A DNA stretch of 13,778 nucleotides from contig JAHZKS010000011.1 of the NCBI GenBank assembly GCA_022600235.1, positions 1 to 13,778 of the forward strand, given 5' to 3'. Under the pieces are notes generated by a model. That model did no database searches. It was not told the DNA's origin and worked only from the letters and a program-made list of their open reading frames with translations. The DNA comes from Alphaproteobacteria bacterium (lineage in GTDB: Bacteria; Pseudomonadota; Alphaproteobacteria; Rickettsiales; JABSSG01). The translations under genes and the position numbers were made by a program. Of this stretch, positions 6,325 through 12,946 are shown piece by piece (position 1 is the stretch's first letter; each line of letters opens with the position of its first letter).

Positions 6325-6351
6325 TCTATACCATAGAACCAAAAGGTGCAA
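6325..6351 (-). promoter_or_regulatory. Weak candidate promoter for tRNA-Ser
   Basis: On the - strand TTGCAC (6346-6351) precedes TATAGA (6325-6330) with a short 15-bp spacer, placing the start about 20 nt before the tRNA. The spacing is poor, so this is tentative. Confidence 0.3.
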
Positions 6352-6447
6352 CCGAAAAAATATAGATTTTTTATGTGACCAAAAATTGCAAAAATACAAC
6401 CCAAAGATAAGCATTTGATCCAATACAGAAAAGTTAAGACTAAGACC

Positions 6448-6477
6448 TTGACCCAAACACACTAAAAATAATACCAT
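6448..6477 (+). promoter_or_regulatory. Candidate promoter of the bufferin-like operon
   Basis: TTGACC (6448-6453) is followed after 18 bp by TACCAT (6472-6477), a plausible sigma70 pair giving a leader of about 43 nt before the first precursor gene. I see no clear ECF-type GTAAC/CGAA promoter, which controls the homologous gig operon in Caulobacter. Confidence 0.4.
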
Positions 6478-6526
6478 TAATATCATAAATAGATATTTCT
6501 ATTACAACTACAATTAGAGGGTTATT

Positions 6527-6718
6527 ATGAAAAAGAAATTTATAAAAGCAGCAGCAACAAGCTTCATTGCATTAACAGCATTATCTTCATGCATGGATTC
6601 TACAGGTGGATCTACAAAAAACAATTGTGGAAAACATTCATGCAATAAAAATGACTGTGGAAAAAACAGCTGTAAAAAAGCTGGTGGACAAGTAGAAAAA
6701 AGCTGGTGGCAGAGATAG
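6527..6718 (+). CDS. Cys-pentad small lipoprotein, probable HvfA/BufA2-like precursor peptide
   Basis: A 63-residue exported peptide. Residues 1-21 form a signal sequence ending in LSSC, a good lipobox with Cys22. The mature part carries Cys at 34, 39, 44 and 49, exactly every five residues, as four pentads of the type xxCxK (NNCGK, HSCNK, NDCGK, NSCKK). The period and the Gly/Lys content recall the EGKCG repeats of HvfA-type DUF692 substrates. Being directly upstream of a DUF2282 precursor and of bufB/bufC supports a precursor role. The Shine-Dalgarno AGAGGG (6516-6521) is 5 nt from the ATG. The tail KSWWQR lies in a 14-bp direct repeat (6674-6687, 6696-6709) that shifts frame, so the terminal residues may be secondary. 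The precursor role is inferred; the lipobox and Cys spacing are seen directly. Confidence 0.7.
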   Translation: MKKKFIKAAATSFIALTALSSCMDSTGGSTKNNCGKHSCNKNDCGKNSCKKAGGQVEKSWWQR

Positions 6719-6720
6719 TT

Positions 6721-7008
6721 ATGAGCAAGAACTCAACTTTTATCAAACTTGCTGCGTTTGGATTACTAGCATTAGGCACCACATCATGTTCCGAATCAAC
6801 AAATGCTACTACTACTTCTAGTGATGAAATGGTGAAATGCTATGGAATTGCAAAGAAAGGAAAGAATGCATGCGCTGATGCCTTAGGTAGACATGGATGC
6901 GCGGGACAAGCAACAAAAGATTATGATCCTTGCGAATGGAATGTAGTTAAAAAGTCTAAATGCGATGCAAAAAAAGGTAACACAAAACCTGTAAACTGCA
7001 GAAAGTAA
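6721..7008 (+). CDS. bufA1: DUF2282-family bufferin precursor (BufA1/GigA-like)
   Basis: A 95-residue exported protein read from the ATG at 6721, two bases after the previous stop. The signal sequence STFIKLAAFGLLALGTTSC ends in a Cys23 that could be a weak lipobox. The mature domain has the DUF2282 pattern VKCYGIAKKGKNAC...HGCAGQATKDYDPCEW...KSKCD, with Cys at 40, 51, 60, 71, 81 and 93. Bufferins are ribosomally made peptides whose Cys residues are modified by BufB-BufC and which help bacteria withstand copper. A GTG at 6706 would extend the frame by five residues but puts acidic residues before the signal peptide and overlaps the previous gene, so it was rejected. It is followed 2 bp later by bufB, strongly implying an enzyme-substrate pair. 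Confidence 0.88.
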   Translation: MSKNSTFIKLAAFGLLALGTTSCSESTNATTTSSDEMVKCYGIAKKGKNACADALGRHGCAGQATKDYDPCEWNVVKKSKCDAKKGNTKPVNCRK

Positions 7009-7010
7009 GA

Positions 7011-7886
7011 ATGACAGAAAATAAAACTATACCAAAAAAAGCAGGTATAGGCCTTAGATCTAAGCATCATCAGGAAATACTAGAAACTACCCCTGATGTT
7101 GCTTGGGTTGAAGTTCACACCGAGAATTTCTTTGCAAAAGGCGGTATAACAATAAGCTTCTTAGAAAAAATTGCAAAACTCTATCCAATCAGCTTTCATG
7201 GGGTTAGTTTATCATTAGGTTCTGCAGATGGGTTAAACAGAGGCTATCTATCACAACTCAAAACATTGATTGATCGATTTAACCCAGGCCTTGTTTCTGA
7301 ACATCTTTCTTGGACAAGCTACAATGGTGTTTATACACACGACCTTTTACCACTGCCTTATAATGAAGAATCTCTAAATTTGCTTGCTAATAACATAGAT
7401 CAAACACAAAACTTTCTAAAAAGAAAAATCTCAATAGAGAATCCATCTACATACCTTGCATTCAGAAGCTCTACAATGAGAGAAGATGAATTCATAAACG
7501 CTTTAGCAAAAAAAAGTGGATGCGGTGTACTTCTTGACGTGAATAATGTGTATGTGAGTAGCACAAATAATAATTTTAACCCACTAGAATATAAAATAAA
7601 AAAAGAATATATCACAGAGATCCATTTAGCAGGACACACTGTGATAAACACTTCTGAAGGGGATAAAATGATAGTTGATACACACGACGACTTTGTATGC
7701 TCTGATGTTTGGAAATTATATGAACATACTATAAAATACGCTGGAGCAGTGCCAACATTAATAGAATGGGATGATAAACTACCTGAGCTAAGAATATTAT
7801 TAGAGGAAGCGCAAAGAGCCCAAAATATTATAAACATATACAATAAAGAACATGACACTCAAAAATCTACAGAGACAGTTTCTTAA
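7011..7886 (+). CDS. bufB: DUF692 multinuclear iron peptide-modifying enzyme (BufB/MbnB/HvfB family)
   Basis: A 291-residue cytoplasmic TIM-barrel protein of the DUF692 family. Members such as MbnB bind two or three iron ions and use oxygen to turn precursor Cys residues into oxazolone/thioamide or thiooxazole groups. The family signature is complete: GIGLR (12-16), VHTENF (35-40), HGVSLSLGS (63-71), SEHLSW (96-101), HDLLPLP (110-116), IENPSTY (142-148), DVNNVYV (176-182), EIHLAGH (203-209), DTH (223-225) and IEWD (251-254). These supply the metal-binding His, Glu, Asp and Asn residues. It starts 2 bp after the DUF2282 precursor and its last 35 nt overlap bufC, so translation is probably coupled. 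Length is typical. No signs of decay. Confidence 0.95.
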   Translation: MTENKTIPKKAGIGLRSKHHQEILETTPDVAWVEVHTENFFAKGGITISFLEKIAKLYPISFHGVSLSLGSADGLNRGYLSQLKTLIDRFNPGLVSEHLSWTSYNGVYTHDLLPLPYNEESLNLLANNIDQTQNFLKRKISIENPSTYLAFRSSTMREDEFINALAKKSGCGVLLDVNNVYVSSTNNNFNPLEYKIKKEYITEIHLAGHTVINTSEGDKMIVDTHDDFVCSDVWKLYEHTIKYAGAVPTLIEWDDKLPELRILLEEAQRAQNIINIYNKEHDTQKSTETVS

Positions 7887-8616
7887 TTTTATATATAAAA
7901 ATGAAGAATTAGGGTCTGCTAAAAGTGATATCATTGCTTCGTCCTTAAAAGATTCTATGGCCATTTATAGAAGCCATGTCTGGTACTCACTAATAAACAC
8001 ATTAGAAAGCCATTATGACTCGGTAGTAGAACTACTAGGCCATAAATTATTTTTGAAAATTGCACAAGAATATGTAGCACAACACCCTTCTCATACGCCT
8101 GATTTAGAATTATACGGGCTTGAATTTCCTGAATTTCTAGAGAGATATAAATCTATACCTTCTTCTGCTTCTGACATTGCATCTATCAATATATCTTATG
8201 TCAAAGCATCTATATCAGAAGATTTTAAAACAAATACTATTCAAGAATTCAAAGACATAAAACAAGAAGATTATGAAAGAATTATATTTCACACAAACCC
8301 TACAAATATTATATGCAATTTAGAGTATGATGTTATTAGATATTTTGAGTATTCAAGGTCAGAAAACAAGAGTAATATTGCACCTCAAATAGCAAAGTCG
8401 AAAAATATAATAGTAGTCAATAGAACTTCAGATCATAACGTTCAGCATACCCAGATTTCATCGCTAGAACTAGAATTCATAAAAGAATGTAACAAAGGCA
8501 GTAAATTTATAGATGTATTCGAAAAACTACATAATCTAGATAAAAACTTAAATTTACAAAAAATCCTAGCTAACCTCATAGAGAATCAACTTGTAATTAG
8601 ATTTACAATAAATTAA
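7852..8616 (+). CDS. bufC: DUF2063 partner protein (BufC/HvfC-like)
   Basis: A 254-residue protein whose first ~100 residues match the DUF2063 (HvfC/BufC) domain: LKNLQRQFLNFI at the start, MAIYRSHVWYSLINTLESHYDSVVELLG (36-63), then AQEYVAQHPSHTPDLELYG..FPEFL (71-95). In studied systems this partner binds the precursor leader and presents it to the DUF692 enzyme. The C-terminal ~120 residues are more divergent, as usual for the family. The ATG at 7852 lies within the last codons of bufB (35-nt overlap). Alternative starts downstream would remove the conserved N-terminal helix. It is followed after 63 bp by the DoxX gene. Confidence 0.88.
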   Translation: MTLKNLQRQFLNFIYKNEELGSAKSDIIASSLKDSMAIYRSHVWYSLINTLESHYDSVVELLGHKLFLKIAQEYVAQHPSHTPDLELYGLEFPEFLERYKSIPSSASDIASINISYVKASISEDFKTNTIQEFKDIKQEDYERIIFHTNPTNIICNLEYDVIRYFEYSRSENKSNIAPQIAKSKNIIVVNRTSDHNVQHTQISSLELEFIKECNKGSKFIDVFEKLHNLDKNLNLQKILANLIENQLVIRFTIN

Positions 8617-8679
8617 CTTTTATCACTTATAATGATTGTTTAATCGGCGTTTCTAATACAAATTCAATAGGATGGGATT

Positions 8680-9264
8680 ATGACCAAAAATTTAAAAACA
8701 TGCGCACATAAGATTATATGCAAATTTAACTGTGTACTTACTGCATTTACTCCTCTAGTAAATTTGGTTGCTAGATTTTATGTTGCCAATATATTCTTCA
8801 AATCTGGTTTAACAAAGATTGATAATTGGAGTGCTACACTTTACTTGTTTCAACATGAATATAAGGTTCCTGTGTTGTCATTTGGTATTGCTGCATTCAT
8901 AGCTACTTTTGTAGAATTAGTTGGTTCTGTTGCATTAGCATTAGGTGTGGGTACAAGATATGCAGCTATTGCACTATTCCTTATGACATTAGTGATGAAC
9001 TTCACTTACCAAGAATTACCAGAAAACTACTACTGGATGATTATCCTAGCAATGATAATGGTACAGGGAGGTAAAAGAATATCTATAGATTACCTAATCA
9101 AAATAAGATGTTGTAATGGGCATGGAGTAGTACCATGTTGCGATAAAAGTTGCTCTCACGGTTTTAAACCAAGTGATAAAGTTCAGAACTTAACATTAGA
9201 AGTGAAAGCACCTAAAAAGAAAGCAACTACAAAAAAGAAAACTACCACAAAAAAGAAGAAGTAA
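8680..9264 (+). CDS. DoxX-family membrane protein with Cys-rich and Lys-rich tail (GigD-like)
   Basis: A 194-residue inner-membrane protein. Residues ~22-140 form the four-helix DoxX domain (LVNLVARFYVANIFFKSGLTKI, then membrane segments around 67-90, 94-110 and 117-131). DoxX proteins regularly accompany DUF2282-DUF692-DUF2063 genes, and gigD of Caulobacter is the closest analogue; a redox or quinone-related role is suspected but unproven. Odd here are the flanks. The N terminus carries Cys8, 14 and 18. After the last helix comes RCCNGHGVVPCCDKSCSHG (143-161) with five Cys and two His, then a tail of PKKKATTKKKTTTKKKK type. These look like added metal-binding and nucleic-acid or membrane-surface binding segments. 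AGGA lies about 10 nt before the ATG. The gene is last before a terminator. Confidence 0.88.
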   Translation: MTKNLKTCAHKIICKFNCVLTAFTPLVNLVARFYVANIFFKSGLTKIDNWSATLYLFQHEYKVPVLSFGIAAFIATFVELVGSVALALGVGTRYAAIALFLMTLVMNFTYQELPENYYWMIILAMIMVQGGKRISIDYLIKIRCCNGHGVVPCCDKSCSHGFKPSDKVQNLTLEVKAPKKKATTKKKTTTKKKK

Positions 9265-9280
9265 CTTACTACTTATAGGA

Positions 9281-9316
9281 AAGCACCTTGATTAAATCAA
9301 TCTGGGTGCTTTTTTA
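9281..9316 (+). terminator. Rho-independent terminator of the bufferin-like operon
   Basis: AAGCACC pairs with GGTGCTT, with an inner TTGATT/AATCAA pairing, followed by a run of six T. It begins 16 nt after the DoxX stop codon. Its end overlaps the stop codon of the convergent ThiE-like gene, so it may also slow transcription from the other side, though there is no matching U-run in that direction. Confidence 0.85.
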
Positions 9317-10003
9317 TTGCACTACATCACAAAACAAATCACCAGTTAATTGAGCATCTTGTATTAACTTAGCAATATTATTTACTTCAAGACAAGGATC
9401 ATGAGCTTCTGTTACTGTTCTTGAAAATGCGGCACCTCCAAAGCCAGCATGAACTAACTGAGGAATCATAGATCCGGCACCACTAAGAGCAATAAGTGGA
9501 ACAGGGCTAGATTCTACTAATTGATTCAAAGCTAAATCAATATCAACATCTGGATTTAATACAGGTACAGCGTTTGGGTTAAGGTCACTAGGTTTCAAAA
9601 CAACCGAAGCCATATCAGCAGCCTGAGCTTGAGCTAAATCTGCCCTACTATCACATGTAATACCTATAAAACTATTTGGGCCTAATATCTTTCGTGCATC
9701 TAGTAATGGTGTATCTGACTGACCAAGCCATACTCCAGAACCAGACCTTGCTGCTATATCAACAAAGTCGTTTACTACTGCAGTTGCTGAATATTTTGCA
9801 CAAATCTTTGAGATATCTCGCATGAAATTAGATACATCTTCTTCACAACTATAATATTCAGTAGATAAATATTTCGTATCAACACGTACTTGAATAGCAT
9901 CAGCACCTCCTTCAAGGCATTTATGAGCAGCACGTAGCCATTGAGTTCCAAGAGAATTTGGCTTGCCTATATTAAAAATAACTTGAATAATAAATTTTGG
10001 CAT
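9314..10003 (-). CDS. Diverged ThiE-like (thiamine phosphate synthase superfamily) protein under TPP control
   Basis: A 229-residue TIM-barrel protein with an alphaproteobacterial ThiE-type layout: GGADAIQVR (32-40), VVNDFVDIAARSGSGVWLGQSD (76-97), DARKILGPNSFIGITCDSRADLA (102-124) and IALSGAGSMIPQLVHAGFGGAAFSR. It departs from working ThiE at several sites. QLREK is QVRVD, HVGQ is WLGQ, and the GPVFPTxTK phosphate loop is missing (VVLKPSDLNPN in its place). It could be a regulator, a TenI-like protein or an enzyme on a modified substrate. Its mRNA begins with a TPP riboswitch (10076-10158), which ties it to thiamine. GAGGAG (10007-10012) lies 3 nt from the ATG. The sequence looks less AT-rich than the neighbouring thiE and thiD. 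Confidence 0.75.
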   Translation of the reverse strand: MPKFIIQVIFNIGKPNSLGTQWLRAAHKCLEGGADAIQVRVDTKYLSTEYYSCEEDVSNFMRDISKICAKYSATAVVNDFVDIAARSGSGVWLGQSDTPLLDARKILGPNSFIGITCDSRADLAQAQAADMASVVLKPSDLNPNAVPVLNPDVDIDLALNQLVESSPVPLIALSGAGSMIPQLVHAGFGGAAFSRTVTEAHDPCLEVNNIAKLIQDAQLTGDLFCDVVQ

Positions 10004-10075
10004 TTTCTCCTCACAGATTGTAGAACTGCAAAACTATGAAGGAAGCCAATAGGCACCAAGAATTTTTGATCAGAA

Positions 10076-10158
10076 GACATTCCCTACGCTAGTTCTAACT
10101 AGTTCAAGTTAATAAGGGTTCGTCCGAAGACATCTCAGCCATAAAGCACCCCTATGTC
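10076..10158 (-). ncRNA. TPP (thiamine pyrophosphate) riboswitch
   Basis: The - strand carries the conserved core: AGGGGTGC (10146-10154), GGCTGAGA, ACCCT, then ACTTGAACTAG-TTAGAA-CTAG-CGTAGGGA, which aligns base for base in length with the textbook ACCTGATCTGG-ATAATG-CCAG-CGTAGGGA. P1 closes by GACAT/ATGTC. The P3 region has a TGTC-TTCG-GAC hairpin. The aptamer precedes the ThiE-like gene by 72 nt. No terminator hairpin with a U-run is seen in that interval, while CTTCCTT could pair with the GAGGAG ribosome site, so translational control is the likelier mode (inference). Confidence 0.95.
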
Positions 10159-10161
10159 GTA

Positions 10162-10190
10162 TTGACATGGGAAGATAATTAAGTTATCAA
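10162..10190 (+). promoter_or_regulatory. Candidate promoter of thiE-thiD, overlapping the divergent promoter
   Basis: TTGACA (10162-10167), a perfect -35, is followed after 17 bp by TATCAA (10185-10190). The start would be near 10197, with a leader of ~23 nt before thiE. It overlaps the - strand promoter at 10172-10200. Confidence 0.6.
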
Positions 10191-10200
10191 GTTATGTCAA
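10172..10200 (-). promoter_or_regulatory. Candidate promoter of the TPP riboswitch and ThiE-like gene
   Basis: On the - strand a perfect TTGACA (10195-10200) is followed after 17 bp by TATCTT (10172-10177). Transcription would begin near 10165, about seven nt before the P1 stem of the riboswitch, which is just where an aptamer transcript should start. Confidence 0.65.
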
Positions 10201-10219
10201 ATAGTAATCTATTTCTATT

Positions 10220-10852
10220 ATGAACCATCAAGACCTTAAACTATATCTAGTCACACATAGAGATAGCGTCACAGAAGATGAATTGTTAGATATGATTGAG
10301 CAATCTGTATTATCTGGGGTATCTATAGTTCAGCTTAGAGAAAAAGATTTAAATATAAAAGATTTTACAGATTTAGCTATAAAGACAAAGAAAATAACTG
10401 ACAAGTTTAATGTTCCTTTAATTATTAATGATAATGTAGAGGTCGCTAAAAATATAGATGCTGCTGGCATTCATGTAGGCCAAAAAGATTCAAACCCAAC
10501 TGAATTAAGAAAAATCTTAGGACCTGATAAAATTATAGGATTATCGATAGAGAATATACAACAAGCAGAAAAGGCTCAAACACTACCAATAGATTACATA
10601 GCAGCGAGCCCTGTTTTCTGCAGCAATACAAAAATGGATACTGCAGAACCAATTGGGAAAGATGAACTAAAGGAAATATGTGTAATTTCACAATTACCAG
10701 TTGTTGCTATTGGTGGTATAAATTTTGAAAATATAAATGACATATTAGATGCTAAAGCATCTGGCGTTGCAATCTCTTCGCTGATACTAAAAGCAGGAGA
10801 CATAAAACAAACATGTATAAATCTAAGGAGTATAATAGATGAAAAAATATAA
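10220..10852 (+). CDS. thiE: Thiamine phosphate synthase
   Basis: A 210-residue TIM-barrel enzyme that joins hydroxymethylpyrimidine diphosphate and hydroxyethylthiazole phosphate to give thiamine phosphate. The active-site set is present: QLREK (38-42), INDNVEVAKNIDAAGIHVGQKD (69-90), IGLS (106-109), YIAASPVFCSNTK (126-138, the phosphate loop) and VVAIGGI (161-167). Length is standard. The gene overlaps thiD by 14 nt, so the pair is translationally coupled. It has no TPP riboswitch of its own, unlike the divergent ThiE-like gene. The ATG at 10220 is the only sensible start; it lacks a strong Shine-Dalgarno and the leader is short. Confidence 0.95.
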   Translation: MNHQDLKLYLVTHRDSVTEDELLDMIEQSVLSGVSIVQLREKDLNIKDFTDLAIKTKKITDKFNVPLIINDNVEVAKNIDAAGIHVGQKDSNPTELRKILGPDKIIGLSIENIQQAEKAQTLPIDYIAASPVFCSNTKMDTAEPIGKDELKEICVISQLPVVAIGGINFENINDILDAKASGVAISSLILKAGDIKQTCINLRSIIDEKI

Positions 10853-11651
10853 AGTTGCACTTACCATTGCTGGCTTTGATGGAAGCGGAGGCGCAGGTAT
10901 ACAAGCAGACACAAAGACTTTCTCTGCACTAGGTTGCTACGCAATGAATATACTGACTTCTCTTCCTGTGCAAAATACTACAGGTGTAAAATCTATACAT
11001 AAAATACCTGTAGATATAATCCAAAAACAGGCAGAAGCTATATTTACAGATATTACGCCAAATGTAGTAAAACTTGGGATGTTAGCAGATTCAGAAGTTA
11101 TAAAAACTATTCAAGATATACTGAAGAAATTTTGCAAAAAAACACCTATAGTGCTAGACCCAGTGATGGTTGCGAAATCTGGCCATCTTCTTCTAGATAA
11201 CAATTCTATAGATGATTTAAAAGAACTAATATTACCTCTTTGCAAGGTTATCACTCCTAACATTTTTGAAGCTGAAGTTTTATCTGGCATAAAGATAAAG
11301 AATAAAGAAAATATGCTCTCATCTGCTATAGATATTTTGCAGTATGGCTCTAAATACGTGATATTGAAAGGAGGTCATTTAGATGGAGAAGAATGCCCAG
11401 ATTTATTAATCTCAAAAAATGCTAAACCATTATGGTTTTCATCAAAAAAAATTAAAACAAGAAACTTACATGGAACAGGATGCACATTCTCTGCTGCTAT
11501 TGCATCTTATATAGCTCTGGGGAATGATATGACTTCTTCTATAAGAAAAACAAAGAAATATATATCGAAAGCTATAGAATCTGGCTCTGAATACTCAATA
11601 GGTAAAGGCCACGGACCAGTAAATCATTTCTTCAAATACTGGAAAGATTAA
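10839..11651 (+). CDS. thiD: Hydroxymethylpyrimidine/phosphomethylpyrimidine kinase
   Basis: A 270-residue ribokinase-fold kinase that phosphorylates HMP and HMP-P to supply the pyrimidine for ThiE. Diagnostic features are AGFDGSGGAGIQADTKTFSALG (11-32), VVKLGM (76-81), LDPVMVAKSGHLLL (106-119), TPNIFEAEVLSG (139-150), VILKGGH (174-180) and the anion-hole motif LHGTGCTFSAA (210-220) with Cys215. Its Shine-Dalgarno (AAGGAG, about 10826-10831) lies inside thiE. No thiC, thiG or thiM is in the window, so pyrimidine and thiazole may be salvaged, but the rest of the genome is not visible. Its stop codon overlaps that of the convergent plsC (11648-11651). Confidence 0.96.
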   Translation: MKKYKVALTIAGFDGSGGAGIQADTKTFSALGCYAMNILTSLPVQNTTGVKSIHKIPVDIIQKQAEAIFTDITPNVVKLGMLADSEVIKTIQDILKKFCKKTPIVLDPVMVAKSGHLLLDNNSIDDLKELILPLCKVITPNIFEAEVLSGIKIKNKENMLSSAIDILQYGSKYVILKGGHLDGEECPDLLISKNAKPLWFSSKKIKTRNLHGTGCTFSAAIASYIALGNDMTSSIRKTKKYISKAIESGSEYSIGKGHGPVNHFFKYWKD

Positions 11652-12358
11652 AGCGATGAAGAAGTATCTTCTATCTGACTATTGAGTTTCTTTAAAAAAG
11701 CTTTTTTATCTAAACCTGGCAAAATCGGTGGAAGAATTTTTACTGTTACAGTGCCTGGCAATTTAGTCCATTTACCATTCTGCCAATATTTACCACTATT
11801 AAGCGCGACAGGTACTATAGGCACATTGCAGTTATTATAAAGAGCTACCACACCTGGATGATATCTTTCTGTCTTTCTTCCAGGCGCCGTTCTAGTACCT
11901 TCAGGATATATAATGATGTGCCTATTTTCCTTTAGATGATATTCTGCTTCTTTCACAATCTGCTTTAAAGCGCTTGCACCCGCCGCTCTGCTTATACAGA
12001 TCATTTTCATTCTTACTAAATAAATTCCAAAAAATGGTATCTTTGTTAATTCACGTTTTAGTACATAAGTTGGAATATAAAATATATCCCAGAATGCTAC
12101 CGTCTCAAAAGCTGATTGGTGTTTAGACGCTATTATAAATGGCTCAGATGGAAGATTTTTCCTTCCCTCAACTTTATAATCTATTCCACATATTACCTTT
12201 AGAAAAAATAAACTGATTTTACACCAAATAATACCAGCCCAATATAATGCCTTACATCTGAAGAGAAGAAATGGAGAAAATAATATAGAAACCAAAACTG
12301 TTGTGACAGAAAAGAAAATAGAAAAAACTAGCGATCTAAATAAATAAAATATTTGCAT
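11648..12358 (-). CDS. plsC: 1-acyl-sn-glycerol-3-phosphate acyltransferase
   Basis: A 236-residue membrane-bound acyltransferase that makes phosphatidic acid from lysophosphatidic acid. A hydrophobic N terminus (1-34) is followed by the acyltransferase block I KHQSAFETVAFW (79-90). Its acidic residue at H+5 is Glu85 in place of the usual Asp, a form common in alphaproteobacterial PlsC. Block II region ISRAAG (122-127), block III YPEGTRTAPG (151-160) and the IVPVALNSG block (171-179) are present. It starts directly after the TAG of the upstream DUF218 gene (TAGATG), so it is translated from the same lipB-DUF218-plsC transcript. All expected motifs are present. Confidence 0.92.
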   Translation of the reverse strand: MQIFYLFRSLVFSIFFSVTTVLVSILFSPFLLFRCKALYWAGIIWCKISLFFLKVICGIDYKVEGRKNLPSEPFIIASKHQSAFETVAFWDIFYIPTYVLKRELTKIPFFGIYLVRMKMICISRAAGASALKQIVKEAEYHLKENRHIIIYPEGTRTAPGRKTERYHPGVVALYNNCNVPIVPVALNSGKYWQNGKWTKLPGTVTVKILPPILPGLDKKAFLKKLNSQIEDTSSSL

Positions 12359-12943
12359 CTATATAACTACTCTTTGATCATAAATTAAAAATAAAATTTT
12401 ATTATACTCTTTAAATAATAAATATACAGAGCCTGGATGATTCCAAAGCTTTGTTATTTTAAACGCCTTAGGAAACACAGGATGCTCAATAATTTTTACA
12501 TCAGGAATAGCATGTCTAAACTCCATAACGCTTCTAGTCATATGATAGTTAGCTGTAACTAATCTGATAGTTCTAATATTATTCTCCTCAACCCATTTTT
12601 TTGCTTCTATCGCATTACCAAGAGTGCTTTCTGCCTCCCTACCAATAGATACTCTGTCAGATGATAAATCATCTAAATTTCCATATAACACTATCAAGTC
12701 TTTATCTCGAGTTTTCTTGTGCACACCTGTTATAAGAAGTTTTTTTGTTTTTTTGTTTTTCAAGATATTAATGCCTTCCTGAATACGCTTTTTTCCTCCT
12801 GTCAGAACCACTGCCGCATCAGTTACTTCTTTACCTGTATCAGTTTGAGATGTTGGCACAAGACTTATGAAATACATGAATCCCATGAACCAAACTAGAA
12901 CTACTAACCAAAAAATTTTATTTAAAAATTTAAAAAGGAACAT
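12359..12943 (-). CDS. YdcF/SanA-like DUF218 membrane-anchored protein
   Basis: A 194-residue protein with one N-terminal membrane anchor (residues 9-28) and a DUF218 domain facing the periplasm. The motifs are AAVVLTGGKKRIQEGINIL (43-61), LLITG (69-73), EAESTLGNAIEA (103-114) and TANYHMTRSVMEF (130-142). Relatives SanA, YdcF and ElyC affect envelope barrier function or undecaprenyl-phosphate use in E. coli; the biochemical reaction is not established. It lies between lipB (3-bp gap) and plsC (no gap), an arrangement that fits an envelope and lipid operon. The start ATG at 12943 immediately precedes the anchor. Confidence 0.85.
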   Translation of the reverse strand: MFLFKFLNKIFWLVVLVWFMGFMYFISLVPTSQTDTGKEVTDAAVVLTGGKKRIQEGINILKNKKTKKLLITGVHKKTRDKDLIVLYGNLDDLSSDRVSIGREAESTLGNAIEAKKWVEENNIRTIRLVTANYHMTRSVMEFRHAIPDVKIIEHPVFPKAFKITKLWNHPGSVYLLFKEYNKILFLIYDQRVVI

Positions 12944-12946
12944 TTG

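Noticed and set aside
6178..6486. - strand 102-residue ORF ending in EGSNPSHSA
   Set aside because: Runs through the tRNA-Ser gene; the ending is the tRNA T arm translated.
6706..6720. GTG start for the DUF2282 precursor
   Set aside because: Overlaps the preceding gene and puts acidic residues in front of a signal peptide; the ATG at 6721 is better.
7400..7858. - strand 152-residue ORF with hydrophobic, Ser-rich sequence
   Set aside because: Antisense shadow of bufB, whose complete DUF692 motifs leave no doubt about the coding strand.
11648..11651. Overlapping stop codons of thiD and plsC as a regulatory device
   Set aside because: Convergent genes with overlapping stops are ordinary in compact genomes.
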